This document shows, one piece after another, positions 14,638-22,232 of a stretch of DNA of 24,511 nucleotides. Numbering within the stretch: the stretch's first letter is position 1; each line of letters starts with the position of its first letter. A model generated the notes under the pieces. The model saw nothing but the letters and a program-made list of their open reading frames with translations, did not search any database and was not told where the DNA came from. Both the position numbers and the translations under genes were made by a program. The stretch is from UBA822 sp036336795. GTDB taxonomy: Bacteria; Gemmatimonadota; Gemmatimonadetes; Longimicrobiales; Gaopeijiaceae. The stretch covers positions 1-24,511 of the forward strand of contig JAYZFL010000008.1 of the NCBI GenBank assembly GCA_036336795.1, given 5' to 3'.

Positions 14638-16710
14638 TTATAGCCACTCCCAGAAACGACGCTGAACCGAAAACAGAAACTCCCAACCCCCTCCTCTGTT
14701 GAGGCCCCGACCCACGTCGAACTGGAAGAGATCCCAACCGATACTCACGCCTGCGCCCGCCGAACCCTTAAGACCATCGGTGCTCTTAAGCTGCCAACGG
14801 TCGTCGGGGACTTCGTTCCGACCAAAGCCGGTGACGCCTGTAGCCCCGAACACCCGTGCGGTGATCCAAGGAGAGATTACGGTACGGCTTGCTTCTAGGC
14901 GGAGGCTCACAAGCCGATCTCCGATGAAGGATCGGTAAGGGTAGCCAAGTAACGTATGTCGTCCTCCCAAGAGGAAGAGAGATTGGAATGGGGAACCTTC
15001 GGTTGAAACCCCAATCTGTAGTGCGGCCTTCAAAGAAGTCTCCGCCGAGGGGATTTGTTGTCTGAGCGTCGTGGCCCACCAAAGAGACGCGTATAATCGG
15101 TCCTCGAATCTACCAGCCCGCCCCGTCGCTGAACCTTCGAACGCGCTGGTTGCCGTTCCGGTGGCATACCTTACCTCTATCGCCCTGTCGTCTCCTTCGT
15201 CAACAGGCAAGACCGACCGACGGTAGACGGTCATTAGGGTGTCAGCATCCAAGACAGTCGTAGCAGAATGATGTTGTCCCCATATACCACCGACAGCTAT
15301 AGAGCTGGTTGAGCCGAGACCCCAACTGTAGCGTAGTTCTGCGCCAGAAGAGAAGTAGGGATCAGTATAGTCCTTGCTCGCGGTGAGGTTAGTGACCGTG
15401 TTCACCAGCATGCTGGCTCCGGGTAGGCCGTCACTCACGTTGGCTAACTCGTTCCACCAGAGCCTGAAACTCGAGCCAACTGATGAGCTGGTCGGAAGGA
15501 TATGGAGTGCGAGTTGGGCCTCTTTTCGGCCGAACGCATAACCACCCTTAGCGCGGACCCTCCATTTTGAAGCAAGCCGGATTACCGTGCCAATACCTGC
15601 GAACGAGCCTTCCGCCCTGTTGTGCCGGTAAATGGAAGACGCATTTGGAACGTAGAATCGTGACGGACTGAGTCCGCTCAGATAGCGATGCCCAATAGCA
15701 ACCATCACTTGCTCACGAATCGCTTCGATCTCTGGAGACGATTCCAATCCTTCCTCGTCAAGTTGGTCGTGGAGACCGGCTTCAAAGGGGAAAACTGATC
15801 TTGTCGCTTCGGGTACCACCGAGACACTTCCACCTAAGAAGAGACCTTTGGGTAGCTCCGGGTTGAAACGGTAGTTTCGGATTTCGAAGCGACCACGGAT
15901 CACGCTTCCTGCTAAGAATTCAACGACCGGCAACTCCCTTCGGATCTCGATCTCTTGTTTGTAAGGGAGCCAATATTTCTGGTCCCAGACCGAGTTATCC
16001 ATTGATACGCGGATGTAGTCGAGGTTGTTGTCTACGTAAGAAGCGGGTGTGAAAGTGAAGTTCATTCGGACGATCGCTCCGGTCCCTCGCTGAAGAAATA
16101 CGCTACCGATCACCCCCGGCAGCTCGGGGCTTTTAGGGCGAACCTGAACCTCGTAAACACGGATATCGAGCGCAGGATCTGGAAGTGACACGGTGAGAGA
16201 GTCAATGAGAAGGAAGTCGTAGACGCGCTCTGATCCGGGAGCCACGGGATGTACTACTGCTTCGACTTCATCCCCGCCGCCCAGTCGGATACGATCACCG
16301 AAGTCGTCCTGAACCACTGTCAGATGATCGAGATGATACTTGATATTCGTAGGAAGTTGCTTCTCGTTCCGTAGTCCGATCAGACGCTGCTTCGTCTGGC
16401 GCGGTGCTCTCCAATAGACCTCAAGGGCAACCTGATCCGTCTTGACGATAGTACGCTCCCCACTTACCGGGCGATCGAGAAAGAAGTAGACGTAACCTCG
16501 GGCATCCGCCTGGTACGACTGAAAGACGGAGTCAGCTCCAGTTGCACTCCGAAGATTTCGGGCGTACTGCACAAGACTGAGCACTCTCGCACTATTCCAA
16601 GGTGAATCGACCTGTGCAGCGAGGGGTTGTGGTAAGCACGCAGCGGTAAAAATTGCCACGATGAGACCACTTGATCCGGTTAGGATTCCGGAGTTGATTC
16701 CTTTTCGCAT
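14638..16710 (-). CDS. Outer-membrane beta-barrel protein with DUF5686-like N-terminal region
   Basis: Predicted outer-membrane protein of 690 residues; function unknown. From the chosen ATG, MRKGIN is followed by a hydrophobic stretch and PQPLAA-Q, a signal peptide with a plausible signal-peptidase I site. The front third (VYEVQVRPKSPELPGVIGSV, RGTGAIVRMNFTFTPASY, then a KYWLPYKQEIEIRRELP segment) resembles the beta-rich region of DUF5686-type proteins of Bacteroidota. The rest is a series of alternating strands, with LLGGRHTLLGYPYRSFIGDR and a final aromatic strand VQRRFWEWL typical of Omp85-like barrels. An in-frame start at 16845 would add 45 residues in front of the signal peptide and overlap the sigma terminator, so it is rejected. 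The gene follows the sigma-factor gene but lies behind its terminator. TamA/BamA-related secretion or a surface-carbohydrate role are both possible. Confidence 0.72.
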   Translation of the reverse strand: MRKGINSGILTGSSGLIVAIFTAACLPQPLAAQVDSPWNSARVLSLVQYARNLRSATGADSVFQSYQADARGYVYFFLDRPVSGERTIVKTDQVALEVYWRAPRQTKQRLIGLRNEKQLPTNIKYHLDHLTVVQDDFGDRIRLGGGDEVEAVVHPVAPGSERVYDFLLIDSLTVSLPDPALDIRVYEVQVRPKSPELPGVIGSVFLQRGTGAIVRMNFTFTPASYVDNNLDYIRVSMDNSVWDQKYWLPYKQEIEIRRELPVVEFLAGSVIRGRFEIRNYRFNPELPKGLFLGGSVSVVPEATRSVFPFEAGLHDQLDEEGLESSPEIEAIREQVMVAIGHRYLSGLSPSRFYVPNASSIYRHNRAEGSFAGIGTVIRLASKWRVRAKGGYAFGRKEAQLALHILPTSSSVGSSFRLWWNELANVSDGLPGASMLVNTVTNLTASKDYTDPYFSSGAELRYSWGLGSTSSIAVGGIWGQHHSATTVLDADTLMTVYRRSVLPVDEGDDRAIEVRYATGTATSAFEGSATGRAGRFEDRLYASLWWATTLRQQIPSAETSLKAALQIGVSTEGSPFQSLFLLGGRHTLLGYPYRSFIGDRLVSLRLEASRTVISPWITARVFGATGVTGFGRNEVPDDRWQLKSTDGLKGSAGAGVSIGWDLFQFDVGRGLNRGGGWEFLFSVQRRFWEWL

Positions 16711-16785
16711 GCCGAAAGTGTTCGAGAAAGATTCTCGTGAAGGGGCAGGCAAACCTCCATGAAGGGACAGCGGACTAGGGCCTGT

Positions 16786-16801
16786 TACCATATCAATGGT
16801 A
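16786..16801. repeat. Inverted repeat TACCAT-ATCA-ATGGTA upstream of the outer-membrane gene
   Basis: A perfect 6-bp inverted repeat with a 4-base spacer, located between the sigma-factor terminator and the outer-membrane gene start. On the minus strand it contains TGATATGGT, which resembles an extended -10 element, so it could be an operator covering a weak promoter for the leftward gene. No convincing -35 was found. Confidence 0.3.
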
Positions 16802-16826
16802 CGCAACCAGCTTGACGTCGGTTCCG

Positions 16827-16863
16827 AAAAAAAGGCCCCTTCCACTCATTCGTGGATGGAGCC
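16827..16863 (-). terminator. Rho-independent terminator after the sigma-factor gene
   Basis: Read on the minus strand, GGCTCC (16858-16863) pairs with GGGGCC (16834-16839) and CCAC (16852-16855) pairs with GTGG (16842-16845), separated by a symmetric two-base internal loop and closed by a 6-base loop; one pair is G-U. Seven T residues follow (16827-16833). It begins 27 bases after the sigma stop codon, an ideal place, and should separate the sigma gene from the outer-membrane gene. Confidence 0.85.
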
Positions 16864-16890
16864 CTGTTCATTGACTAGGAGATTCCTACG

Positions 16891-17751
16891 TCAGTGCGCG
16901 CTCCAAAATCCAGACAAAGAGTCGCCGTGCGGGCTGTCACGCAGTTTTTCAAAGGCGCGATTCCGGATTTGTCGGATCCTCTCACGGGTTACGCCTAAGA
17001 GCGAGCCGATCTCTTCGAGAGTTCTCTCTTCGCCGTCATCCAGTCCGTAGTAAAGGTAGAGGATCTTTCTCTCCCTCTCAGTGAGATAGCTATCGAACAT
17101 TGTTTCGAGGAATTCCCTGCGAGCGATGGCTTCCACGTCCTCTTCAATTTCGGTTGCCTCGACGCCGGCGAACCGTTCACCAAATCGAGCGCTATTACCG
17201 TCACTGCGATCAATAGGAGCATCTAGACTTAGCTCACTCGCTGCGACTCGGCGCAGAGCCCGGATCGTTTCGATTGGCTCTTCCATCTCACAAGAGATCT
17301 CGTGCATCGTCGGGGAGCGGCCGAGCTGCTGTGTCAGGGCCGTATCAATACGGGCGAGCTTGGCAAGGTTGGAGTTTTGGTTGAGCGGGATACGCACGGA
17401 TCGGGTTTGTTCTGCCAGAGCCTGGAGGACTGTCTGGCGGATCCACCAGACGGCGTAGGAGATGAATTTTACCCCTTTGTCAGGGTCGAACTTCTTGACG
17501 GCCTTGAGAAGACCTTCGTTACCGATGCAGACAAGCTCCGCAAGTCCGAGTCCGCGCCCCTGATACTTTTTTACGTAAGAAATAACAAAGCGAAGATTGG
17601 CGGTCACGAGTCTTTCGGCGGCCTCTTTGTCACCACTTCGCGCTCGACGAGCCAACGCTCGCTCTTCCGCGGGATTCTGAATTAGGGGATACTTCTCTAC
17701 GTCTTGGAGGTATTGGTCGAAGGAATCAAGCCCACGGGAAGTAGAAAACAT
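16891..17751 (-). CDS. Sigma-70 family RNA polymerase sigma factor (RpoD/SigA-like, short)
   Basis: Promoter-recognition subunit of RNA polymerase. The 286 residues contain region 1.2 (DSFDQYLQDVEKYPLI, 9-24), region 2 (ERLVTANLRFVISYVKKYQG at 46-65; the -10 recognition helix around YAVWWIRQTVLQALAEQ, 99-115), region 3 (about 120-195, including RSDGNSARFGERF) and region 4 (LTERERKILYLYYGLDDG 223-240; the -35-binding helix-turn-helix TLEEIGSLLGVTRERIRQIR 244-263). Region 1.1 is absent, as in the short primary or group 2 sigmas of Bacteroidota and relatives. It may be the primary factor or one of several paralogues; this window cannot decide. Region 2.2 reads LVCIGNEGL where LIQEGNIGL or similar is usual. 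GAGGT about 12 bases before the ATG is a loose ribosome site. The gene lies between two outer-membrane protein genes and has its own terminator. Confidence 0.93.
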   Translation of the reverse strand: MFSTSRGLDSFDQYLQDVEKYPLIQNPAEERALARRARSGDKEAAERLVTANLRFVISYVKKYQGRGLGLAELVCIGNEGLLKAVKKFDPDKGVKFISYAVWWIRQTVLQALAEQTRSVRIPLNQNSNLAKLARIDTALTQQLGRSPTMHEISCEMEEPIETIRALRRVAASELSLDAPIDRSDGNSARFGERFAGVEATEIEEDVEAIARREFLETMFDSYLTERERKILYLYYGLDDGEERTLEEIGSLLGVTRERIRQIRNRAFEKLRDSPHGDSLSGFWSAH

Positions 17752-17999
17752 TGAGTCCGGGAGACCTCACGGCTTGAGGTGGCAAGTGATTCCAACTATC
17801 CAAGGTGCCGCATCTATTCCGCTACCCCCAACCTACTAAAGGAGGCGACGCGAATAGCTTACGTTCTAGACGTATGCGGGGACGGTAAACTATAAAAGTC
17901 GGTTTCCTGAGTAAAGGTTACCGTAGCGAGTCTTGTCGATTTGTTGAAGAATCCGGAGTGCAAGACAGAGAGCAATGTGGCCTGTGGTCACACCTGGGA
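17752..17999. other. Intergenic region upstream of the sigma-factor gene
   Basis: This 248-base gap between the end of the Omp85-like gene and the sigma-factor start must hold any promoter specific to the sigma gene on the minus strand. I see a TATAGT word (minus strand, near 17890-17895) but no good -35 at the right distance, no terminator for the Omp85-like gene and no supported coding sequence. Confidence 0.4.
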
Positions 18000-19802
18000 T
18001 CAACGCCCGGATGATGGGTCCGGGAGGATCCCGACTCCAACTCTGCCTCGTCGACTCCGGCGCAGCTGTTGGTCCTCGAAGCCCTCGATTAGTCCCAACA
18101 ACTCCGACGCAGTAATGCGGAAAGTGGCACCCGAAAAGGCATCCGGGCCGTTCATGGGCATCGCCACGTCGATACGGATCACACCCCGTGTCCCACCAGG
18201 AAAGCCGACACGCAACCCCAGCCCACCAGAGGCCAAGCGTTCTGAATCGAACCCGAATGGGACGTCTCCCTTCCAGACGGACCCAATGTCTACGAAAGCG
18301 GTAAGCCCAAGGTCGAACAGGCCATCTCCTGGGGAGCCGAGGTATATACGGTCCTCTAGGGACGTCGTGAGACGTCGGCCACCTGGGGAATAGTCAAGGC
18401 TATAACCTCTTACGCCGGTGGATCCGCCCAGCGTCAACTGGAAGGGGCCCGTCATTGACCACCCCCCGGCACCAGATACACGAGCGAAGAGCGTGTGGCG
18501 TGGAGCCATCTTGGGCTGCCAGTAGCCATAAATATCAAATTCTCCGAGGACATCCCGCCACCGATCCTCTGGGGTTCCGCTGATGGTAGTGCGCCCCTCT
18601 AGGCTCACGGCTGATGCAAAGACCCATCTCCCTGTGGTGAATCCTCCAAATAGGCGCAGCCGAGTGAAGAAATCGTCGCCCTTTTCTAGGATGTCCGGGC
18701 TGTAAAAGCCTACGGTACGACCTATGGCTAGAGCTGCCTCCGTCCCTATCGGAACGTCCACCACACCCCGCAGCGCATCGAGCCCCTCCCGTCTTTGGAA
18801 GCGAAGGTTCCTCTGGCCCAGGATGAAGTTGAGTCTTGTGGCTGAATAACCACGGGTCTGTGGAAGGAGTTGATCAGCTATCGCAGCAGGTGACGGTTCT
18901 GGATTTGAAAAATCTCTGTTCTGGATGATCTCGGTTCCCCTGGCAAAGCCCGTGAAATCTACGGTCTCCTTCGAGATCCCCATGGCCAGAATCGTTAGCC
19001 GTCCTGGACGCCCCAGGCGGCCTGCTAGCGTGATCTCCGTGACTTCCTCACGGACCGGGAGGACTACGTGGCTGAAAGTGCCTGTCCCTTCTGGGATGGC
19101 ATATGCGAAGAGTTCCTCTCGGCTTATGAACGACTGCCTAAATGCATATCGGCCGACCTCTCCCACGAAGGGATAGACGAATCCTTGCTGGAGGGCATCC
19201 CCTACGCGGGTTCTTCCCATTTGGAGGTGTGCATTCCAACGCGAGTCGAAGAAGCGTTGAGTTTGGATGCCACCTCCTAATTCCTGCCGCTCCCGCCTTT
19301 CGTTGTAGTATGCCCCCAGGGCTATGCCTTTACCGCCGACGTTTTGTTCCGAAACGCTTAGTCCGTTGAACTCGAATCCGTCGTCTAAACGGGCCTTGGC
19401 CGTTACCTGAAAGGTCCACTTGTCCTGGGTATCGACGACAATGTGCACCGATCCGTCGGGCTGAGGGATTGCAGAGATGTCGATTCTGGCTATGAATCCT
19501 AATCGACGAATGATTCTTTCCGACTCAGCTACGCGAAAGGAATCATAGCAGTCCCCAACTTCGAATAGGAGTTCTCCCCGAATAAATTCCTCATCGGTCT
19601 CCATATGAAAACCGTTGGCGACATTGTAGATCCAAGGGCGCGCGCTATCGTCATCGCGCTCATCCGTATCGAAGACTGGATGACTATTGACGAAGATGAA
19701 CGATATTTCACCTTCAGGACATTGTTGGGCCATGGCTGAAGACACCCTGACTGTACCTGTAGCCAAGACAAACAGGCAGGCGATCTGTATACGACGACCC
19801 AT
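18000..19802 (-). CDS. Omp85-like outer-membrane protein (POTRA-like plus surface antigen barrel)
   Basis: Predicted outer-membrane beta-barrel protein of 600 residues, related to BamA/TamA-type Omp85 proteins. The start at 19802 is chosen because GGAG stands 5 bases before it and it opens a clean signal peptide (MGRRIQIACLFVLATGTVRV with SSAMA-Q); the in-frame start at 19868 would put 22 residues ahead of it. Residues about 80-150 (EEFIRGELLFEVGDCYDSFR, then a GFIARIDIS strand) look like one POTRA domain; the remainder is barrel. The Omp85 signature GGSTGVRGY ends at Val464-Arg-Gly-Tyr467, with a following FDLGLTAFVDIGSVW strand. After the final FRITASELL strand a polar, arginine-rich tail of about 30 residues replaces the usual terminal aromatic. 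Only one POTRA makes it TamA-like or FhaC-like in size rather than BamA. Its cargo or assembly client is unknown. It is divergent from maeB. Confidence 0.8.
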   Translation of the reverse strand: MGRRIQIACLFVLATGTVRVSSAMAQQCPEGEISFIFVNSHPVFDTDERDDDSARPWIYNVANGFHMETDEEFIRGELLFEVGDCYDSFRVAESERIIRRLGFIARIDISAIPQPDGSVHIVVDTQDKWTFQVTAKARLDDGFEFNGLSVSEQNVGGKGIALGAYYNERRERQELGGGIQTQRFFDSRWNAHLQMGRTRVGDALQQGFVYPFVGEVGRYAFRQSFISREELFAYAIPEGTGTFSHVVLPVREEVTEITLAGRLGRPGRLTILAMGISKETVDFTGFARGTEIIQNRDFSNPEPSPAAIADQLLPQTRGYSATRLNFILGQRNLRFQRREGLDALRGVVDVPIGTEAALAIGRTVGFYSPDILEKGDDFFTRLRLFGGFTTGRWVFASAVSLEGRTTISGTPEDRWRDVLGEFDIYGYWQPKMAPRHTLFARVSGAGGWSMTGPFQLTLGGSTGVRGYSLDYSPGGRRLTTSLEDRIYLGSPGDGLFDLGLTAFVDIGSVWKGDVPFGFDSERLASGGLGLRVGFPGGTRGVIRIDVAMPMNGPDAFSGATFRITASELLGLIEGFEDQQLRRSRRGRVGVGILPDPSSGR

Positions 19803-19852
19803 GGGGGCTCCGATTACTCCGATTGACAGCGGAGTTCCGCTGCATTTCTGAT

Positions 19853-19861
19853 TGGTATAAG
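19853..19861 (+). promoter_or_regulatory. Candidate extended -10 promoter for maeB-pckA
   Basis: TGGTATAAG matches the extended -10 form (TGN followed by TATAAG, five of six to consensus). It would start transcription near 19868, giving a leader of about 25 bases. The -35 region is poor (TTCCGC at 15 bases), which is common for extended -10 promoters. A TTGACA at 19823-19828 is too far upstream to pair with it. A good ribosome site, TAAGGT at 19880-19885, lies 7 bases before the maeB ATG. Confidence 0.35.
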
Positions 19862-19892
19862 CTAACAATTCTCTTTTCTTAAGGTTTCACTT

Positions 19893-22232
19893 ATGAATGC
19901 TCGTAAGGTGGCGGCGTTGGATTACCACTCTGAGGGTAGTCCAGGAAAAATAGAAGTCATCCCCACCAAGTCATTGAATACACAGCGTGATTTGTCACTC
20001 GCTTACAGTCCAGGTGTAGCCGCACCGTGCCTGGAGATCCAAGCCGATCCCGAGGTCGTCACCAAGTACACGGCTCGGGGCAACTTGGTGGCGGTTGTAT
20101 CCAATGGCACAGCTGTCCTCGGGCTCGGCAACATCGGTCCGATGGCAGCCAAGCCGGTAATGGAAGGCAAGGCCGTACTCTTCAAAAAATTCGCCGGCAT
20201 CGATGTTTTCGATCTTGAAGTCGATTCGGAAGACCCCGAGGACATCATCCGTTTTTGTCAGCTACTCGAACCCACAGTGGCCGGAATAAATCTGGAGGAC
20301 ATCCGGGCCCCTGACTGCTTCTTGATTGAAAGTCGTTTGAAAGATGATCTGGACATTCCTGTTTTCCACGATGACCAGCATGGTACGGCGATTATTAGTG
20401 GCGCTGCGGTGTTGAACGCCTTTGAGCTAACTGGTAGAAAGACCTCAGAAGCGATTGTCGTGTTCAATGGGGCGGGTGCTTCAGCGATTGGGACGGCTCG
20501 GCACTTTATAAACTTGGGAATTCTGCCTGAAAACATCCTCATGCTCGACAGTAAAGGTGTCATCTACGAGGGGCGTGAAGAGGGTATGAACGGATATAAA
20601 GAGCCCTTTGCTATAGCCACTGAAAAGAGGACACTGGCGGATGCCATGGAAGGCGCGGATGTCTTCATTGGGCTTTCCGTTCCCGATGTAGTTACCAAGG
20701 AGATGATTGCCTCGATGGCTGCACAACCCGTCATCTTCGCGCTCGCCAACCCGGATCCCGAGGTGGATCCCAAGACGGTCGCTGAAGTCCGGAAAGACGC
20801 CATTGTAGCCACGGGACGTTCGGATTATCCCAACCAAGTTAACAATGTATTGGGCTTTCCGTTCCTCTTCCGCGGAGCGCTAGACGTACGGGCGACAGCG
20901 ATTAATGTGCCGATGATGTTGGCAGCTACGAAGGCACTTGCCACACTCGCGAAGTCGACGGTTCCACAGTCTGTGACTGCAGCCTACGGAGGGGAAAATT
21001 TCTCATTTGGGCCGCAATATCTCATCCCGAAGCCGTTCGATGCCCGGATACTGTTTCACGTTGCCCCGGCTGTTGCAAGGGCTGCTATGGAATCGGGTGT
21101 TGCTCAAGAGAAGCTGGACATCGACGAGTATGAAGACAGACTAAGGGCTAGCCTCAGTCCGGCTTGGCACGTTATCCGGGGTATGGTTGAGCGAGCTCGG
21201 CGACGACGCGTGCGAGTGGTTCTCACAGACGGTTACAACGAAAAGGTCATTCGCGCCGCCGAACAGATCGTCGAGGAAGGTGTGGCAATCCCGGTGCTTG
21301 TCGGGCGGAGAGAGAAGGTGCAGCAGATTGCTGAGCTTCATGGGCTCGATCTCACGGGGGTGGAAGTCGAGCATCCGATCGAGAGCGATGAAGTTCGGCA
21401 TGCGTATGCGGAAGAGCTGTATGAGCTCCGCAAACGTAAGGGACTGACTCGAGTCGAAGCACGCTCCAAGATGTATCAACCGAGTTACTTTGCGGGAATG
21501 ATGGTGCGAACTGGAGTTGCCGATGCCATGGTGGCTGGAATCGAGTCGCACTATCCGGAAATCATGCGCCCCGCTCTGGAAATCATTGGGACGGCAGAGG
21601 GGGTCCGAAGAGCTTCTGGCCTCTACATGGTCGCTCTCCGAACTCGGGAATTGCTCTTCTTCGCCGACCCCACTGTGAATATTGACCCGGACGTGGAGGC
21701 ACTGACTGATATCGTCCTCTTAACGGCCTCTTTTGTCGAAGATTTGGGAATCAAACCTCGAATCGCAATGCTCTCCTTCTCGAATTTCGGTTCTGCCCGT
21801 CATCCCGCGTCGGAGAAGATGCGAGAAACAGTCCTTCTTGTGAGGAAGATCCGACCGGACCTCGAAATAGATGGTGAAATGCAAGCGGATACGGCAGTGA
21901 ACACAGAGATTCTAAAATCGCAATACCCCTTCAGTACGCTTGAAAGGGCCGCCAACGTGCTCATCTTTCCAAATCTTGCGGCTGCCAATTCCTCTTATAA
22001 GCTACTGGCCGAGATAGGGAATGCAGAAGTGATTGGGCCCATCTTACTGGGAATGCGACATCCAGTGCAATTCTTACAGCGGGGTTCTACCGTTCAAGAT
22101 GTCGTGAATCTGGTTACATTAGCGTCGGCAGACGCGCAGTCCCGTTCTGGAAACAGTCAGAATACCATCAGAAGAGAAGAGGTCGCCCTGAAGAACGACA
22201 CCAGGAAATCACGTCCGAGGACCCGTCAATGA
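19893..22232 (+). CDS. maeB: NADP-dependent malic enzyme with C-terminal phosphotransacetylase-like domain
   Basis: Oxidatively decarboxylates malate to pyruvate, normally with NADP, in the cytosol. The 779 residues follow the MaeB plan: malic domain (about 10-165) with LAYSPGVAAPCLEI (36-49), SNGTAVLGLGNIGPMAAKPV (70-89), LFKKFAGIDVFD (96-107) and FHDDQHGTAII (158-168); an NAD(P)-binding Rossmann domain opening with VVFNGAGASAIG (189-200); and from about 430 a phosphate acetyltransferase-like domain, which in this family is regulatory (acetyl-CoA inhibition in E. coli) and not catalytic. A short basic tail ends the protein. TAAGGT 7 bases before the ATG fixes the start. The stop overlaps the next ATG (ATGA at 22229-22232), so it is translationally coupled to pckA. 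It diverges from the Omp85-like gene across 90 bases. Confidence 0.96.
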   Translation: MNARKVAALDYHSEGSPGKIEVIPTKSLNTQRDLSLAYSPGVAAPCLEIQADPEVVTKYTARGNLVAVVSNGTAVLGLGNIGPMAAKPVMEGKAVLFKKFAGIDVFDLEVDSEDPEDIIRFCQLLEPTVAGINLEDIRAPDCFLIESRLKDDLDIPVFHDDQHGTAIISGAAVLNAFELTGRKTSEAIVVFNGAGASAIGTARHFINLGILPENILMLDSKGVIYEGREEGMNGYKEPFAIATEKRTLADAMEGADVFIGLSVPDVVTKEMIASMAAQPVIFALANPDPEVDPKTVAEVRKDAIVATGRSDYPNQVNNVLGFPFLFRGALDVRATAINVPMMLAATKALATLAKSTVPQSVTAAYGGENFSFGPQYLIPKPFDARILFHVAPAVARAAMESGVAQEKLDIDEYEDRLRASLSPAWHVIRGMVERARRRRVRVVLTDGYNEKVIRAAEQIVEEGVAIPVLVGRREKVQQIAELHGLDLTGVEVEHPIESDEVRHAYAEELYELRKRKGLTRVEARSKMYQPSYFAGMMVRTGVADAMVAGIESHYPEIMRPALEIIGTAEGVRRASGLYMVALRTRELLFFADPTVNIDPDVEALTDIVLLTASFVEDLGIKPRIAMLSFSNFGSARHPASEKMRETVLLVRKIRPDLEIDGEMQADTAVNTEILKSQYPFSTLERAANVLIFPNLAAANSSYKLLAEIGNAEVIGPILLGMRHPVQFLQRGSTVQDVVNLVTLASADAQSRSGNSQNTIRREEVALKNDTRKSRPRTRQ

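Noticed and set aside
16711..16845. N-terminal extension of the DUF5686-like barrel protein from a start at 16845
   Set aside because: It would place 45 residues before a clear signal peptide and begin inside the sigma-gene terminator.
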